From NCBI GenBank assembly GCA_900404475.1, contig OUQQ01000057.1, forward strand, positions 1-64,000: a stretch of DNA of 64,000 bases. Reading direction: 5' to 3'. Shown in pieces: positions 1-8,998 of this stretch. A program made the translations under genes and the position numbers. The notes under the pieces were generated by a model, which ran no database searches, was not told where the DNA came from, and saw only the letters and a list, made by a program, of their open reading frames with translations. Each line of letters opens with the position of its first letter. Position 1 is the stretch's first letter. Source of the stretch: Spongospora subterranea (taxonomy: Eukaryota > Endomyxa > Phytomyxea > Plasmodiophorida > Plasmodiophoridae).

Positions 1-425
1 GTCGAATTATTCCCCTTCCTTTAGCATTTCCGGCAAGCGCAATGACCGTTTACCGCAGCCTCCTGGCCGTTTATCCGTTCACTTCTGCCGACCCATTTAG
101 TAGGCAATCGGGGTATAATAGATCGATGAGCTCAGTCAGAGAAGTTGTGAAATGGAGCTTTGACCGTCTGAAAACTCTGTGGCCTACGGTCGCATACGAC
201 AAGAATTTGAAAGTACGCCAGTTCACAATTGGCAGAACATTTCTGGTCGCCGCATTGTTGACGAACTCACATTGTTGCTTGCAGCTGCAAGGGCCAGATC
301 TCAATGCAATTCGGCAGTTTCCCGACACATTTGACTATTTTATTCGCTTAAACTCAAAGCTGATCAGCTTAAGCTTGATCGGCTGGAGTCGGATCGCCAT
401 GCTGTGAACAAATTTGCTATTGATT
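1..425 (+). other. Left edge, possible 3' end of a plus-strand gene
   Basis: No complete gene can be supported here. A frame around 180-300 reads like protein (ends near LLLAAARARSQ), and another short frame at about 360-441 ends in a charged stretch (QLKLDRLESDRHAV) followed by a stop. That stretch closely resembles, in DNA and protein, the C-terminal part of the minus-strand gene at 426-1187 (QLKRDRVESDRR). The two segments (about 360-403 and 501-546, opposite strands) therefore look like an inverted duplicate. Splice sites joining the frames could not be fixed, and the gene would continue beyond the window. Confidence 0.2.
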
Positions 426-1187
426 TTATTTTTTGTTAATAAACATCTTCATCACATCTCCCAGCTGCGCACGAAAAACAATGCAGTTGTGCATCGTCCC
501 AGAACGGCGATCCGACTCCACCCGATCACGCTTGAGCTGCTCAGTGTTGATTGCAAGCTTTTTCTTTTCAGATTGCGCAAACTCATGAATCGCACCTTGA
601 ATGGTGGATATCAATTGATCGTGCTTTCCGCGCTTGGTGATTTTGCGAGTTTTCTTTCTGGGGAGCACCTTTTCGTCCGCATCCGCATCGCTCTTGTCAT
701 CACCAGAATCTTCACCTGATGCAATTCTACTGGCCCGTCAATGGCCAATGGCCAGCCGTTTGACGATATCACCGGACATCTCGATGCCAGCTTGCTGAGC
801 TGCATTTGAAGTTTGGTTTGTTTTTTGGAGAGTGTTATAATCATCCATAAGACAAGAAATGTCCAGCAGCAGCTACTCACGTTCGGTGAATTCCTCGACT
901 ACACCGGATTTGCGCATCGAGTTCATCTCATCTGCCTTGAATATCTTTAGAAGAAGCTGAAAGCCAATCTTTATCGCAGGTGCTTTTTGCCTTCGATGAA
1001 CTACGTGTCCTGTGTCAGCAGATCTGACATATTCGCCCACACATACCATGGTTTCGCCATGGGCTGCCTCCCACGGTTTTATCTAGCTAACGGTTTCAGG
1101 CAAATTTTTTCAAATCAGGGAACTTCGAGACTTGAAATCCACAAAGAAATGCGAATCGGTGACAGGAATTTGGCGCTGTACCGACAT
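426..1187 (-). CDS. Hypothetical spliced protein with an in-frame TGA
   Basis: I do not recognise this protein. The minus-strand model starts at the ATG at 1187 (MSVQRQIPVTDSHFFVDF). An intron beginning GTTCCC and ending CTAG joins in frame to a segment reading VGGSPWRNH. A classic intron (GTATGT...CTGACACAG) leads to GHVVHRRQKAPAIKIGFQ, and a third (GTGAGT...TGCAG) to QQAGIEMSGDIVKRLAIGH. The same frame then meets TGA at 740-738. It continues open through an acidic stretch and a basic stretch (PRKKTRKITKRGKH) and a charged tail to a stop at 426. Either an intron boundary was missed, the gene ends at 738, or the copy is broken. Confidence 0.35.
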
Positions 1188-1261
1188 AACCTCTATAGTC
1201 GATCATTTGTCGGGTAATCTACCAACCTCAACCAGTCTAACCAGTCGAGGCACTGGTGGAT

Positions 1262-1333
1262 AATATACAGTGGGTTGAGCCAATGAGTTGGTCCGATAAT
1301 GTACAGTGGGTTGAGCCAATGAGTTGGTCCGAT
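1262..1333. repeat. Two tandem copies of a 36-bp unit
   Basis: Positions 1262-1297 and 1298-1333 differ at one base (AATATACAGTGGG versus AATGTACAGTGGG). The pair sits directly between the divergent starts at 1187 (minus) and 1359 (plus), so it could be promoter sequence for either gene. This is seen directly; any regulatory role is inference. Confidence 0.85.
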
Positions 1334-1358
1334 CGTCGTCCTCCCGCTCAGTCTTTTT

Positions 1359-1823
1359 ATGGAACTTCCTCCTGGAATCGGTAAGCTTGAGCACTTCTCT
1401 CCAAAATTGACTTGTTAATTTTCATGATTTAGAGCGACAAGCAATCAAGGATGATGCGATCGCCGGTTTAACTAATAGCTCGTTGTTAAATATGTACGCC
1501 ATGCACTCAGGGCGGTCTCCTGCCCGAACTCGCCTGCATTTGCTGACAACTCTTATCGAACTCCAACGCCATGGCCCACAAGATCAGTTAAATTCATCAC
1601 CAGGAAATTATCGGTATCACTTATCGTAATTATTCATAACCAAGGAGAAAGTTCAATGCTGGGGTTTGTGGAAGCGATTTCTTCCTTGCTTGCCTTGTTG
1701 AAGATGCAGATCGACGAGTGTGCTGATCACGACAAATATATTTTGTTCGAGGTTTCAATATCTGAAGATTTTTTATTCTGCAGAAGTTGCGAAATCCTTA
1801 ACAAGATAATGCATTGTGACTGA
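1359..1823 (+). CDS. Small spliced protein, unknown function
   Basis: Three exons are proposed: 1359-1380, 1433-1613 and 1652-1823. Intron 1 (GTAAGC...TTTAG, 52 nt) and intron 2 (GTATCA...AAAG, 38 nt, with ATAAC before the acceptor) both preserve frame and give about 124 residues. The protein starts MELPPGIERQAIKDD. It is helical in appearance, with a leucine-rich amphipathic stretch (MLGFVEAISSLLALLKMQID) and a C-terminal CRSC pair. Nothing clearly identifies the family. Long open frames joined by clean splice signals make it more credible than its size suggests. An acceptor at 1644 would instead give a different, shorter tail. Confidence 0.5.
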
Positions 1824-2136
1824 ATAACGGGAATGAGGTTTTTAATTTAGTAAGATTGTCCTCTGTTCGAATAGGTTCATTGGACGCTTTTTTTCGTGCA
1901 ACCCTTGTTGTGTTGAAACGATCGAAAGAAGTGCCCTTGGAGAATGTGTCCAGCTGAGGATGAACCCCCAATCTGGTCGAATCCCCGAGATGGTTATAGT
2001 ATGATGTGACGGATAGTCCATGATCGATCCCCTTTATTATAATCCACTTGTGTATCGCCGTCAATTATATCACAACTATTCAACATAGGATGGGCCCAAT
2101 ACCATCAACCATGGGCGTCGTCAGGAACTAGTCAAT

Positions 2137-4809
2137 ATGGGCGGCAACTTCCACGATATAGTCAGAGATGAACTAGAAGCGTCGTCGCTGGATAACGGGC
2201 CCTTCCGGTTCTGCACATCGATGAACCGTCATGAACTGGGGAAATCCCCAGATGAATCGATGCGCGTTTCAACTCCAATGCCAATATTCACTCGCCAAGA
2301 ACCGTCGCATCCCTTCAACTCTGAGATGTCCAAATTTGCCGAGCTGCTAACTGCAGAGCCGGTTGAATTTAGGCCCAAAGCCAGAGTTTTCCATCAAACT
2401 CTGCCTGGTCGACCTGCGGTTCAGCCAATTCGACCCGCTTCTGCTATCAATATCGAGCAAATGGTAGTACCAGAAATGGGAAATCACACCATTGATTCGA
2501 TATATGACCTTCTCAGCGACGATATCTTTAGGAACAAGATCACTGTCGCCGGAGATACATCTATGACCGTTTCAAGGCCGATATCGAAAATCGACAGGGC
2601 GCCGTGCGGCGTTAGAAAGAGGGCTGTCAATAGGAGACAACCAACTGGCAAGACAACTAAGAGAATAGGATTCATTGCTGGGACCGTGTCAGATCCCTCC
2701 GCCACACACAATGTTGCTATCGCCAAAAGAATGCAAAATGCCAAACGAACCTTGCACGAACACGTTGAAAAATCGACGGCGGATCTGCTCAGAAACCTGC
2801 GGCTGTCAAAGCGCTCCTCGCGAGATACAGAGAGACGCCTCGTCAATAAGGATCAACATAGGGATACAGATGCCAGTTTCAAAAATCACGAGCCATATTG
2901 TGATCGCGCCAGTGCAATGGCTTCGAGTTCGCTCAATGATAAGGAGGTGGCTAGCCCTGATTTGATCGGACAAATTGTCGAACGTGTTCTGGCCGAAGAG
3001 GGGAATAGCGATAGTGATATCCAACACGATAACGAACCTGTAAAGGAAGACAAGATCGCTCTTGGGAAGATTGTCCAATTGTATCGGTATGGAATTCAAG
3101 TGATTGGTGAGAAAATATCGTCGATGAAGAAACAGCAGCGTCTGGAAGAAATCGGCCTTGTTGGTGCGATTGAGGAGCTATCCGACTCGATCAAAGTCAA
3201 TCGCACTATCGCCGTCAATCTTCGACGGGATATGGCGACCGCTGTTCGCCGGCTAGAACCGATGGCGATGGGTAAGGTGGTTCGCAAACCTGTCAAGAAG
3301 AAACCTTCCACAACCTTATCCAGTATTTTGATGAAACTTCAACTGACAGCGACGTTAAAAGAGCGCGCCGTTGCCCAGCTCTTTCTGATTTCCCTTCGAA
3401 ATTCTGCGGCGCTTCGAAAAGAGCGAAATCGCTGTCTTCAGCAATTGGCTTCTCGGCGCCCAAAAATGTTGCTGCATTTAGTCATGGCATCCTGGCTGCA
3501 TGAATCTCGGCAAACTGGACTCGTTTACGACAGCAAAATAGCCTTACTCTTGTCAGTTGTCCAACGTGTGCGAATTCGTCGTCTGCGAGAGACGATGACG
3601 ATCTGGTATCTACGAAGGCAGCGCGAATTGTTTCTGAGGCAACAGGAGACTGCTGCCAGCATCTTCTCCAAGGCCCCGTATTTCTGCCGTTGGCGCCACC
3701 AGACCCTGCGACGGATCGAACAGCGAGACAACATGAACCAACACCTGAATGGGCAACCACGAGCCGTCGCACCTTCCATCACGTTCAAGGATATGCTGAA
3801 CAATGTCAACGATCGATGCCGAGTTGTAGTTGCCGATCGCGCCGATGACGACGTCAAACAAGACGAGTCTGAAAAATTGGTGACGCTAGCGAGTAAGATT
3901 TATGATCGACGCGTCAGACATGTTTCATTTTCCAACTGGCAATCGTTGCTCTACGCCAATGATCTCGATCGCCATGTTCGGGCTTTAGGGGGATTCCGCA
4001 TCATGCAGAGGACACTGAGACGTTGGCGTGGCAGATTTGAACGGATCAGGGACGCTATCGTACGGAACGACGAGCACCGACGCTATGAATCATTGAATGG
4101 GCGTTTCAGACACTGGGTCTTGATCTTTGAGAGTCGATCTGAGACGCGAAAGTTGATAAAGAAACTGGTATATCCTAGGCGCATGCAAGCACGGATGTTG
4201 GCGAACTGGAGAAAGAATTCGAGGGCACAGCGCCATTACAATTCAGTGTTGAGCATGATTTTGAAGCGTCGAAAGCGGCGATATATTCTTGATTGGGCGT
4301 CGCACGCTCTGTTCAGGGTCCGACTTAATCAAATTTTACTACGGATTGAGTTGCATCACGAAAATCGTCAATGGCGGCGGTTATGGCAACGCTGGCGAGA
4401 CCGTGTCCGGCACTGCCGATTGGTGGAGCGTGTGTTTCATGACGCTCTTGAACGTTGGACTAGACGATGTGATGGATCGTACGCGACGGGTGTATCAACC
4501 CTGTTCGCCGCTTGGAGATCATACGTATTCAGGTCGAGATCTCGTCGTGTTCGCAGGATTCAATTGAATACAGCACTGCTGTTCGATGATATTCGCAGAA
4601 AGATTTGGGCGATGGCCAAATGGATCCGCGCTCGGCGTCAGCAGAATGCATTCACGACCTGGAGGAGTCAAGTCAAGGAACGTCGACGAGCTCGAGACCG
4701 ATTCGTAGTGAAATGGCAATACTTGGTACCACTGACCAAGGCGTTTAGGGCACTTGTTGTTAATGCCGCACCAACACATTCAGAATCACTCTTCTGGAAA
4801 TCCAGATAA
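2137..4809 (+). CDS. Sfi1-like centrin-binding repeat protein
   Basis: An 890-residue protein in a single exon. The N-terminal third is low in order and rich in Ser/Arg. From about residue 390 onward it holds repeated helices with the Sfi1 signature: an aromatic followed a few residues later by W and a basic residue. Visible examples are FCRWRHQTLRR, FRHWVLIFESR, MLANWRKNSR, LWQRWRDRVRH, FAAWRSYVFRS and FTTWRSQVKERR, spaced roughly 30-35 residues apart. In Sfi1 each repeat binds one centrin and the long helix forms fibres at the spindle pole or basal body. The family is diverse, so orthology to yeast/human Sfi1 is likely rather than proven. The start is the first ATG of the long frame; no intron is needed. 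Confidence 0.75.
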   Translation: MGGNFHDIVRDELEASSLDNGPFRFCTSMNRHELGKSPDESMRVSTPMPIFTRQEPSHPFNSEMSKFAELLTAEPVEFRPKARVFHQTLPGRPAVQPIRPASAINIEQMVVPEMGNHTIDSIYDLLSDDIFRNKITVAGDTSMTVSRPISKIDRAPCGVRKRAVNRRQPTGKTTKRIGFIAGTVSDPSATHNVAIAKRMQNAKRTLHEHVEKSTADLLRNLRLSKRSSRDTERRLVNKDQHRDTDASFKNHEPYCDRASAMASSSLNDKEVASPDLIGQIVERVLAEEGNSDSDIQHDNEPVKEDKIALGKIVQLYRYGIQVIGEKISSMKKQQRLEEIGLVGAIEELSDSIKVNRTIAVNLRRDMATAVRRLEPMAMGKVVRKPVKKKPSTTLSSILMKLQLTATLKERAVAQLFLISLRNSAALRKERNRCLQQLASRRPKMLLHLVMASWLHESRQTGLVYDSKIALLLSVVQRVRIRRLRETMTIWYLRRQRELFLRQQETAASIFSKAPYFCRWRHQTLRRIEQRDNMNQHLNGQPRAVAPSITFKDMLNNVNDRCRVVVADRADDDVKQDESEKLVTLASKIYDRRVRHVSFSNWQSLLYANDLDRHVRALGGFRIMQRTLRRWRGRFERIRDAIVRNDEHRRYESLNGRFRHWVLIFESRSETRKLIKKLVYPRRMQARMLANWRKNSRAQRHYNSVLSMILKRRKRRYILDWASHALFRVRLNQILLRIELHHENRQWRRLWQRWRDRVRHCRLVERVFHDALERWTRRCDGSYATGVSTLFAAWRSYVFRSRSRRVRRIQLNTALLFDDIRRKIWAMAKWIRARRQQNAFTTWRSQVKERRRARDRFVVKWQYLVPLTKAFRALVVNAAPTHSESLFWKSR

Positions 4810-4949
4810 AATGGGGTTTCAGCTTAGTATACCCATAATATAATATTAATTAAATAAATTCAACGAAATCCATGCCATTCCGCTTTCCACGGTATTACTG
4901 AATAAAGCTTGATAATGGGGGAAATTGGAAACATTTATTGAATTCAGCT

Positions 4950-6086
4950 CTATCGGTTATGTGATAGACTCCTTCGTTGCCGTACCGAGTGTGCAAGCCT
5001 TTCCAACATCGGGACCGTGTCTTGCCATGAAACACATGCGTCTGTAATACTTTGGCCATAGCGTAATGAGCCCCCGATATCCTGCTTCCCTTCGACGAGG
5101 TTCGACTCGATCATGGCGCCGATGATGGCGGCGCCACTGGGCTGAGCTACCTGATCGGCAATCGCGTTGGCCACGAGCGGTTGGTTTTTATGAAGACGCA
5201 ACGAATTTCCATGCGAGCAGTCGATCATGATTGTCTGGTTTCGGGAGTTTTTTTTTTGGAGAAGCCTGACGGTGTCTTGGACGGATTTCGGATCGTAGTT
5301 CGGACCGGATGCACCTCCGCGTAAGATTAAATGTGTAAAGCGATTGCCTGTTGTCCGACAGATGGTCGCTAATCCATGATTGTTGACACCAAGAAACACA
5401 TGAGGTTCCGTGGCCGCCACAATGGCATCGACAGCGATCTGCGTATCGCCACTGGTTCCGTTCTTAAATCCAACCGGAAACGAGACGCCACTAGCCAACT
5501 CACGATGCAGCTGACATTCAGTAGTTCGAGCTCCGATGGCTCCCCAGGATACTAGATCGGCGATAAACTGTGGCGATATTGTATCGAGAAGCTCGACGCC
5601 CACCGGAACCCCCATCTCATTCAGATCGAGAAGCAAACGACGGGCAACGCGTAAACCTTTGTTGATTCGAAAGGTGCCGTTGAGATCCGGATCGTTAATC
5701 AGCCCTTTCCAACCAACAGTGGTGCGAGGTTTTTCGAAATACGCTCGCATCACAATATGAAGATCAGACGAGAAATGGTCAATAGCGGGTCGTAGGAGGC
5801 GACCATATTCCATTGCGGCTACTGGATCGTGCAGACTGCATGGGCCAACAATAACAAGCAAACGGTCATCTCGACCGCTGATGATAGCTTCAGCCTGAGA
5901 GCGGCCGCGTAAAACCGTTTGTGAAGCAGCACGAGTTATTGGTAGATCCTCACGGAGCAATGCAGGCGAGATCAGCGGCTTGTACGATTCGATAGAGAGG
6001 TCATCGGTGACGTCGCACTCCCCCTCCTGGTCGCAACGCATGCCCTTTTGTTCGGAGCCGACATCACCGGCACCAATCCTGGTCAT
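4950..6086 (-). CDS. 3-deoxy-D-arabino-heptulosonate 7-phosphate synthase, class I
   Basis: First enzyme of the shikimate pathway, condensing phosphoenolpyruvate and erythrose 4-phosphate to DAHP. The 378-residue length matches class I (AroF/G/H, yeast Aro3/Aro4) enzymes. Family motifs are GPCSLHDP (residues 81-88, with the metal-binding Cys), EKPRTTVGWKG (118-128), a KNGTSGD segment, LILRGG followed by GPNYD, and IDCSHGNS. The chosen ATG at 6086 lies four codons inside the open frame, which otherwise begins with GTG. There are no introns. The gene is convergent with the Sfi1-like gene (about 140 bp between stops). Which amino acid regulates the enzyme cannot be told from what I can align by eye. 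Confidence 0.95.
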   Translation of the reverse strand: MTRIGAGDVGSEQKGMRCDQEGECDVTDDLSIESYKPLISPALLREDLPITRAASQTVLRGRSQAEAIISGRDDRLLVIVGPCSLHDPVAAMEYGRLLRPAIDHFSSDLHIVMRAYFEKPRTTVGWKGLINDPDLNGTFRINKGLRVARRLLLDLNEMGVPVGVELLDTISPQFIADLVSWGAIGARTTECQLHRELASGVSFPVGFKNGTSGDTQIAVDAIVAATEPHVFLGVNNHGLATICRTTGNRFTHLILRGGASGPNYDPKSVQDTVRLLQKKNSRNQTIMIDCSHGNSLRLHKNQPLVANAIADQVAQPSGAAIIGAMIESNLVEGKQDIGGSLRYGQSITDACVSWQDTVPMLERLAHSVRQRRSLSHNR

Positions 6087-6099
6087 GATGATGATCACG

Positions 6100-7143
6100 A
6101 CCTAATCAAAGTGACGCTTTTACATTGCACTGGGACCGATATGTTCTACCGGTGATTCGGGCCAGCGGCGGGGCCACATATACTGTGCACACCATCAGAC
6201 TGCAATGAAGGTACACCTGACTACTGTCAACTCGTTACCGCTCACCACTTATGGCCGACGGCTCGCTTCAACCGCGTTCGCCAAAGATCGTCGCTGACTG
6301 TCGTTGCAGTTAGTCCAGTTCTAAAAACAGCCTGGTCTGACTGAGGTCCCTAGTGAGGTCCGTTCGACCCACCTCAGTGTAGGGTTTGGCTCGACACAAC
6401 ATCGTCCCGACCTTCGTCCGACCCAGACCGGTTTCACGACGCAGTCGGCTCATGACTTGGACAGAGATACTCGCACACACGTGTTTGGCCTAATGTCGAA
6501 CACCAAACATGATAGGGGATGCGAAAGTTGACTGAATTCACCGTTTGTAGAGCTTATAAAAAATAAAATTGCAAACACAAACAGCAACCTCTCATAACAA
6601 ACGTCCCCTAAACAAGTTGAAGTTCTGAGGAATATTTTGGCAATATACAGATCTGAGTGTCTCAACTCACAGATCTTCAGATGTTTCGATACAACTTGGT
6701 AGAAGTCGAAAAATGTGGCCAACTGTTCTCAGGTTAATTGAGCATCCTGTTGCAAGTCCACCGGCTATGTTCGAGTTCTGCCTTGGCCAGCTATGTTCGG
6801 CCTTCCTCATGAGATTTCCTACGTCTTTCTCTGTGTGAGAACAGTTGTTGCCTTGCGCGAAGGCTCCAGATCAAGGAACAATGTTCGAGCCCGTACCTCG
6901 GAAGTAATAATGCATGAACTATTCAACGGAAACCGTATATCAGGCGTGTCTGGGCCTGATTGGCCCAACATGTTAATTCTTTAGAAGCAATATGAATCTG
7001 GCTCAAGTTGTTAATCCTGGGTTAATAATCAATCATCAGATTGTTAGCAGTCCAAAGCATTTACAGCTGCTGTGTATAATATTTAGGGACATTTGAGATA
7101 TATATAAACATTGTTATTTGCGATGAAGTTAACCACGAACAAG
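6100..7143. other. Intergenic, no supported gene
   Basis: About 1 kb upstream of the DAHP synthase. Small open frames on both strands lack family features and splice-supported extensions. The stretch at 6330-6380 repeats short GAGGTCC and CGACC words. Nothing more specific is visible. Confidence 0.6.
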
Positions 7144-7776
7144 CTAAGATATCATTTGCCGAAGTTCTTCGTTTTTCAGGCGAAGTCGGACGTTTTCAGC
7201 CGCCAGACGATCCCTTTCGGCAATAATGCGAAGTATTGCCGCCTTGGCCGAATCCAGAGCCTGCAAAGCCTCAGAATCGAATTCGTGTTTTGATTTGAGC
7301 ATTCCCGAGGTGAGACTCCTCCGGCGAGTGACGCCCTGTTGATTTCCTTGAAATGCCTCCTCATACGTGATGTCTTTCACTTTAAACCTTCCCGCTTTCA
7401 GCACTTCTTTGACGGCTGACTTCAAGGGTGCACTACTCGGCGACAGTTTCTTCTCGCTGTGATTCACCATGTCTGGCGATAATGTCGCCGCCTCGAACAA
7501 GCCGACGATCGACTTTTCATTGGTGACGGTGTTTGTTTTCTCATTGATAACGCCAACGGAAATCACTGGGGCAATCACATGAACGGGAACGGTCAACGTT
7601 GTTGTTGGAGAGTCGAATGGGTTCGTCAAGATCTTGGGTATTATTGAAGCTGGTGACGATGATTGCTGAACGGATGTGGTTGACGATGTCATCGATATCA
7701 GATAGAATTGGCGCGCGCCGACTGGCAACCACTGCTGGCGTGATTCAGAATATCTCACGTGCTCAGACCCCAACAT
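7144..7776 (-). CDS. Hypothetical protein with C-terminal coiled coil
   Basis: A 210-residue single-exon frame. Residues 30-80 are Ser/Thr/Pro-rich and probably disordered. The last 40 residues form a strong heptad-like coiled coil (ALDSAKAAILRIIAERDRLA followed by ENVRLRLKNEEL). No basic region precedes the coil in the way a bZIP protein would show, so a DNA-binding role is not supported. An internal ATG (MTSSTTSVQQ) about 28 codons in could be the true start, because the first segment looks unlike the rest. Not recognised. Confidence 0.5.
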   Translation of the reverse strand: MLGSEHVRYSESRQQWLPVGARQFYLISMTSSTTSVQQSSSPASIIPKILTNPFDSPTTTLTVPVHVIAPVISVGVINEKTNTVTNEKSIVGLFEAATLSPDMVNHSEKKLSPSSAPLKSAVKEVLKAGRFKVKDITYEEAFQGNQQGVTRRRSLTSGMLKSKHEFDSEALQALDSAKAAILRIIAERDRLAAENVRLRLKNEELRQMIS

Positions 7777-8114
7777 CTGATCGCCCTCAGGAACATAGCC
7801 CTTTGAACGGGTTCAAAAGTTGAACCCGATATGGTTTTATTCAGCTACACGATTTCTCTTTCGAAATTCTATCTATCGCTCGATATTGTCCACTTCTGAG
7901 ATCAAATTCGATCCCGTATTCTATCTCCCTACCCCTAATCTCAATCCAACCCGGTTGTTTATTGGTCGTATCGCCCTCCGATCTATCGCCTCGTCCAACC
8001 CTGTATTGGACTTACCCCGACATACACGTTGGTCCTCGGCCATTGCCCGTGGTGTAGCGCCACCATCCCCCATACATACACTCCCGACATAGGGAGCAGA
8101 GTCATTTATCTGAT

Positions 8115-8147
8115 AGTCCGTACGGACTGCGGACTAACCTCAGTCCG
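8115..8147. promoter_or_regulatory. Clustered CGGACT/AGTCCG hexamers upstream of NAC-beta
   Basis: Four copies of the hexamer AGTCCG or its reverse complement CGGACT lie at 8115-8120, 8123-8128, 8130-8135 and 8142-8147. The first two form a perfect 14-bp palindrome (AGTCCGTACGGACT), and the last two form a 6-bp hairpin with a 6-nt loop. They sit about 80 bp before the NAC-beta start. Such spaced, symmetric sites suggest binding of a dimeric factor; function is inferred only. Confidence 0.45.
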
Positions 8148-8225
8148 GTAATTGCGCAATCACTGATAGAGGTGGTCGGACGACATCCTATCGATTTCAA
8201 GGACCTATCCACTAATATTTCAATC

Positions 8226-8729
8226 ATGGATGCTGAGACGCGCGCCAAAATTCAGGCCAAGTTCGGGTCGACCGCCCGGACCGGTGGACGCGGAACCGTT
8301 CGCCGTAAAAAGAAAGCTGTTCGTAAGACGGCGACCCAAGACGATAAGCGCCTGCAGAGCACGTTGAAGAAGCTGAACGTGAACACGATCCCCGGGATTG
8401 AGGAGGTGAACCTGTTCAAATCGGACGGGCGCGTGATCCACTTCGCGAACCCCAAGGTCCAGGCCGCCGTCCCCGCCAACACATACGTCGTCAGCGGTAA
8501 TTGCGAGGACAAGGAGCTGTCGGCGCTGATGCCCGGGATCTACTCCCAGCTCGGGCCCGAGACCATGGACAACCTAAAGCACATCGTCGAGCAGTACAGC
8601 AAACAGGCTGGCAATGCCCAGACCGCCGCCGACGATGATGACGACGTACCCGACCTGGTCGACAACTTCGAAACGGCCGCCGCCGACGATGAACAGATGC
8701 CCGACCTAGTTGACGCCCCAGCTGAATAA
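8226..8729 (+). CDS. BTF3: Nascent polypeptide-associated complex subunit beta (BTF3)
   Basis: A 167-residue, intron-free protein matching the small NAC beta/BTF3 family. NAC beta pairs with NAC alpha at the ribosomal exit tunnel, where it shields nascent chains and gates SRP binding. Visible features are the N-terminal helix (ETRAKIQAKFG), the basic ribosome-binding motif RRKKKAVRK at residues 22-30, and the NAC domain (LNVNTIPGIEEVNLFKSDG through SQLGPETMDNLKHI). An acidic tail contains two VPDLV/MPDLV repeats. I use the ATG at 8226 because the family starts just before this helix; an upstream in-frame codon at 8172 adds an untypical extension. Confidence 0.93.
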   Translation: MDAETRAKIQAKFGSTARTGGRGTVRRKKKAVRKTATQDDKRLQSTLKKLNVNTIPGIEEVNLFKSDGRVIHFANPKVQAAVPANTYVVSGNCEDKELSALMPGIYSQLGPETMDNLKHIVEQYSKQAGNAQTAADDDDDVPDLVDNFETAAADDEQMPDLVDAPAE

Positions 8730-8998
8730 TTTTTCAACAATTGATTTTCCATAAACACATTGCTTTTTATATGCGAATGCACAAGAACCATCTGCTCATT
8801 ATTGTGTCAGTTTGATCTTTATAAATCGCCATCCGACTGGGCCCATGGCCGAAATCGGGACAATTCACAATTTGGGCAACAGATTCCAGGTGTTGTTAGT
8901 TTTTCTTTGCTCTGGCTGGGTCTGATCATCATCTCTGGGTTTTTTTATGTGGATCGATATCGGTACGAGTTCCAGTTGTTGTTGAATCAATAACGACG

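Noticed and set aside
6450..6722. Minus-strand 90-codon frame upstream of DAHP synthase
   Set aside because: No family pattern, mixed hydrophobic composition and no splice-supported extension.
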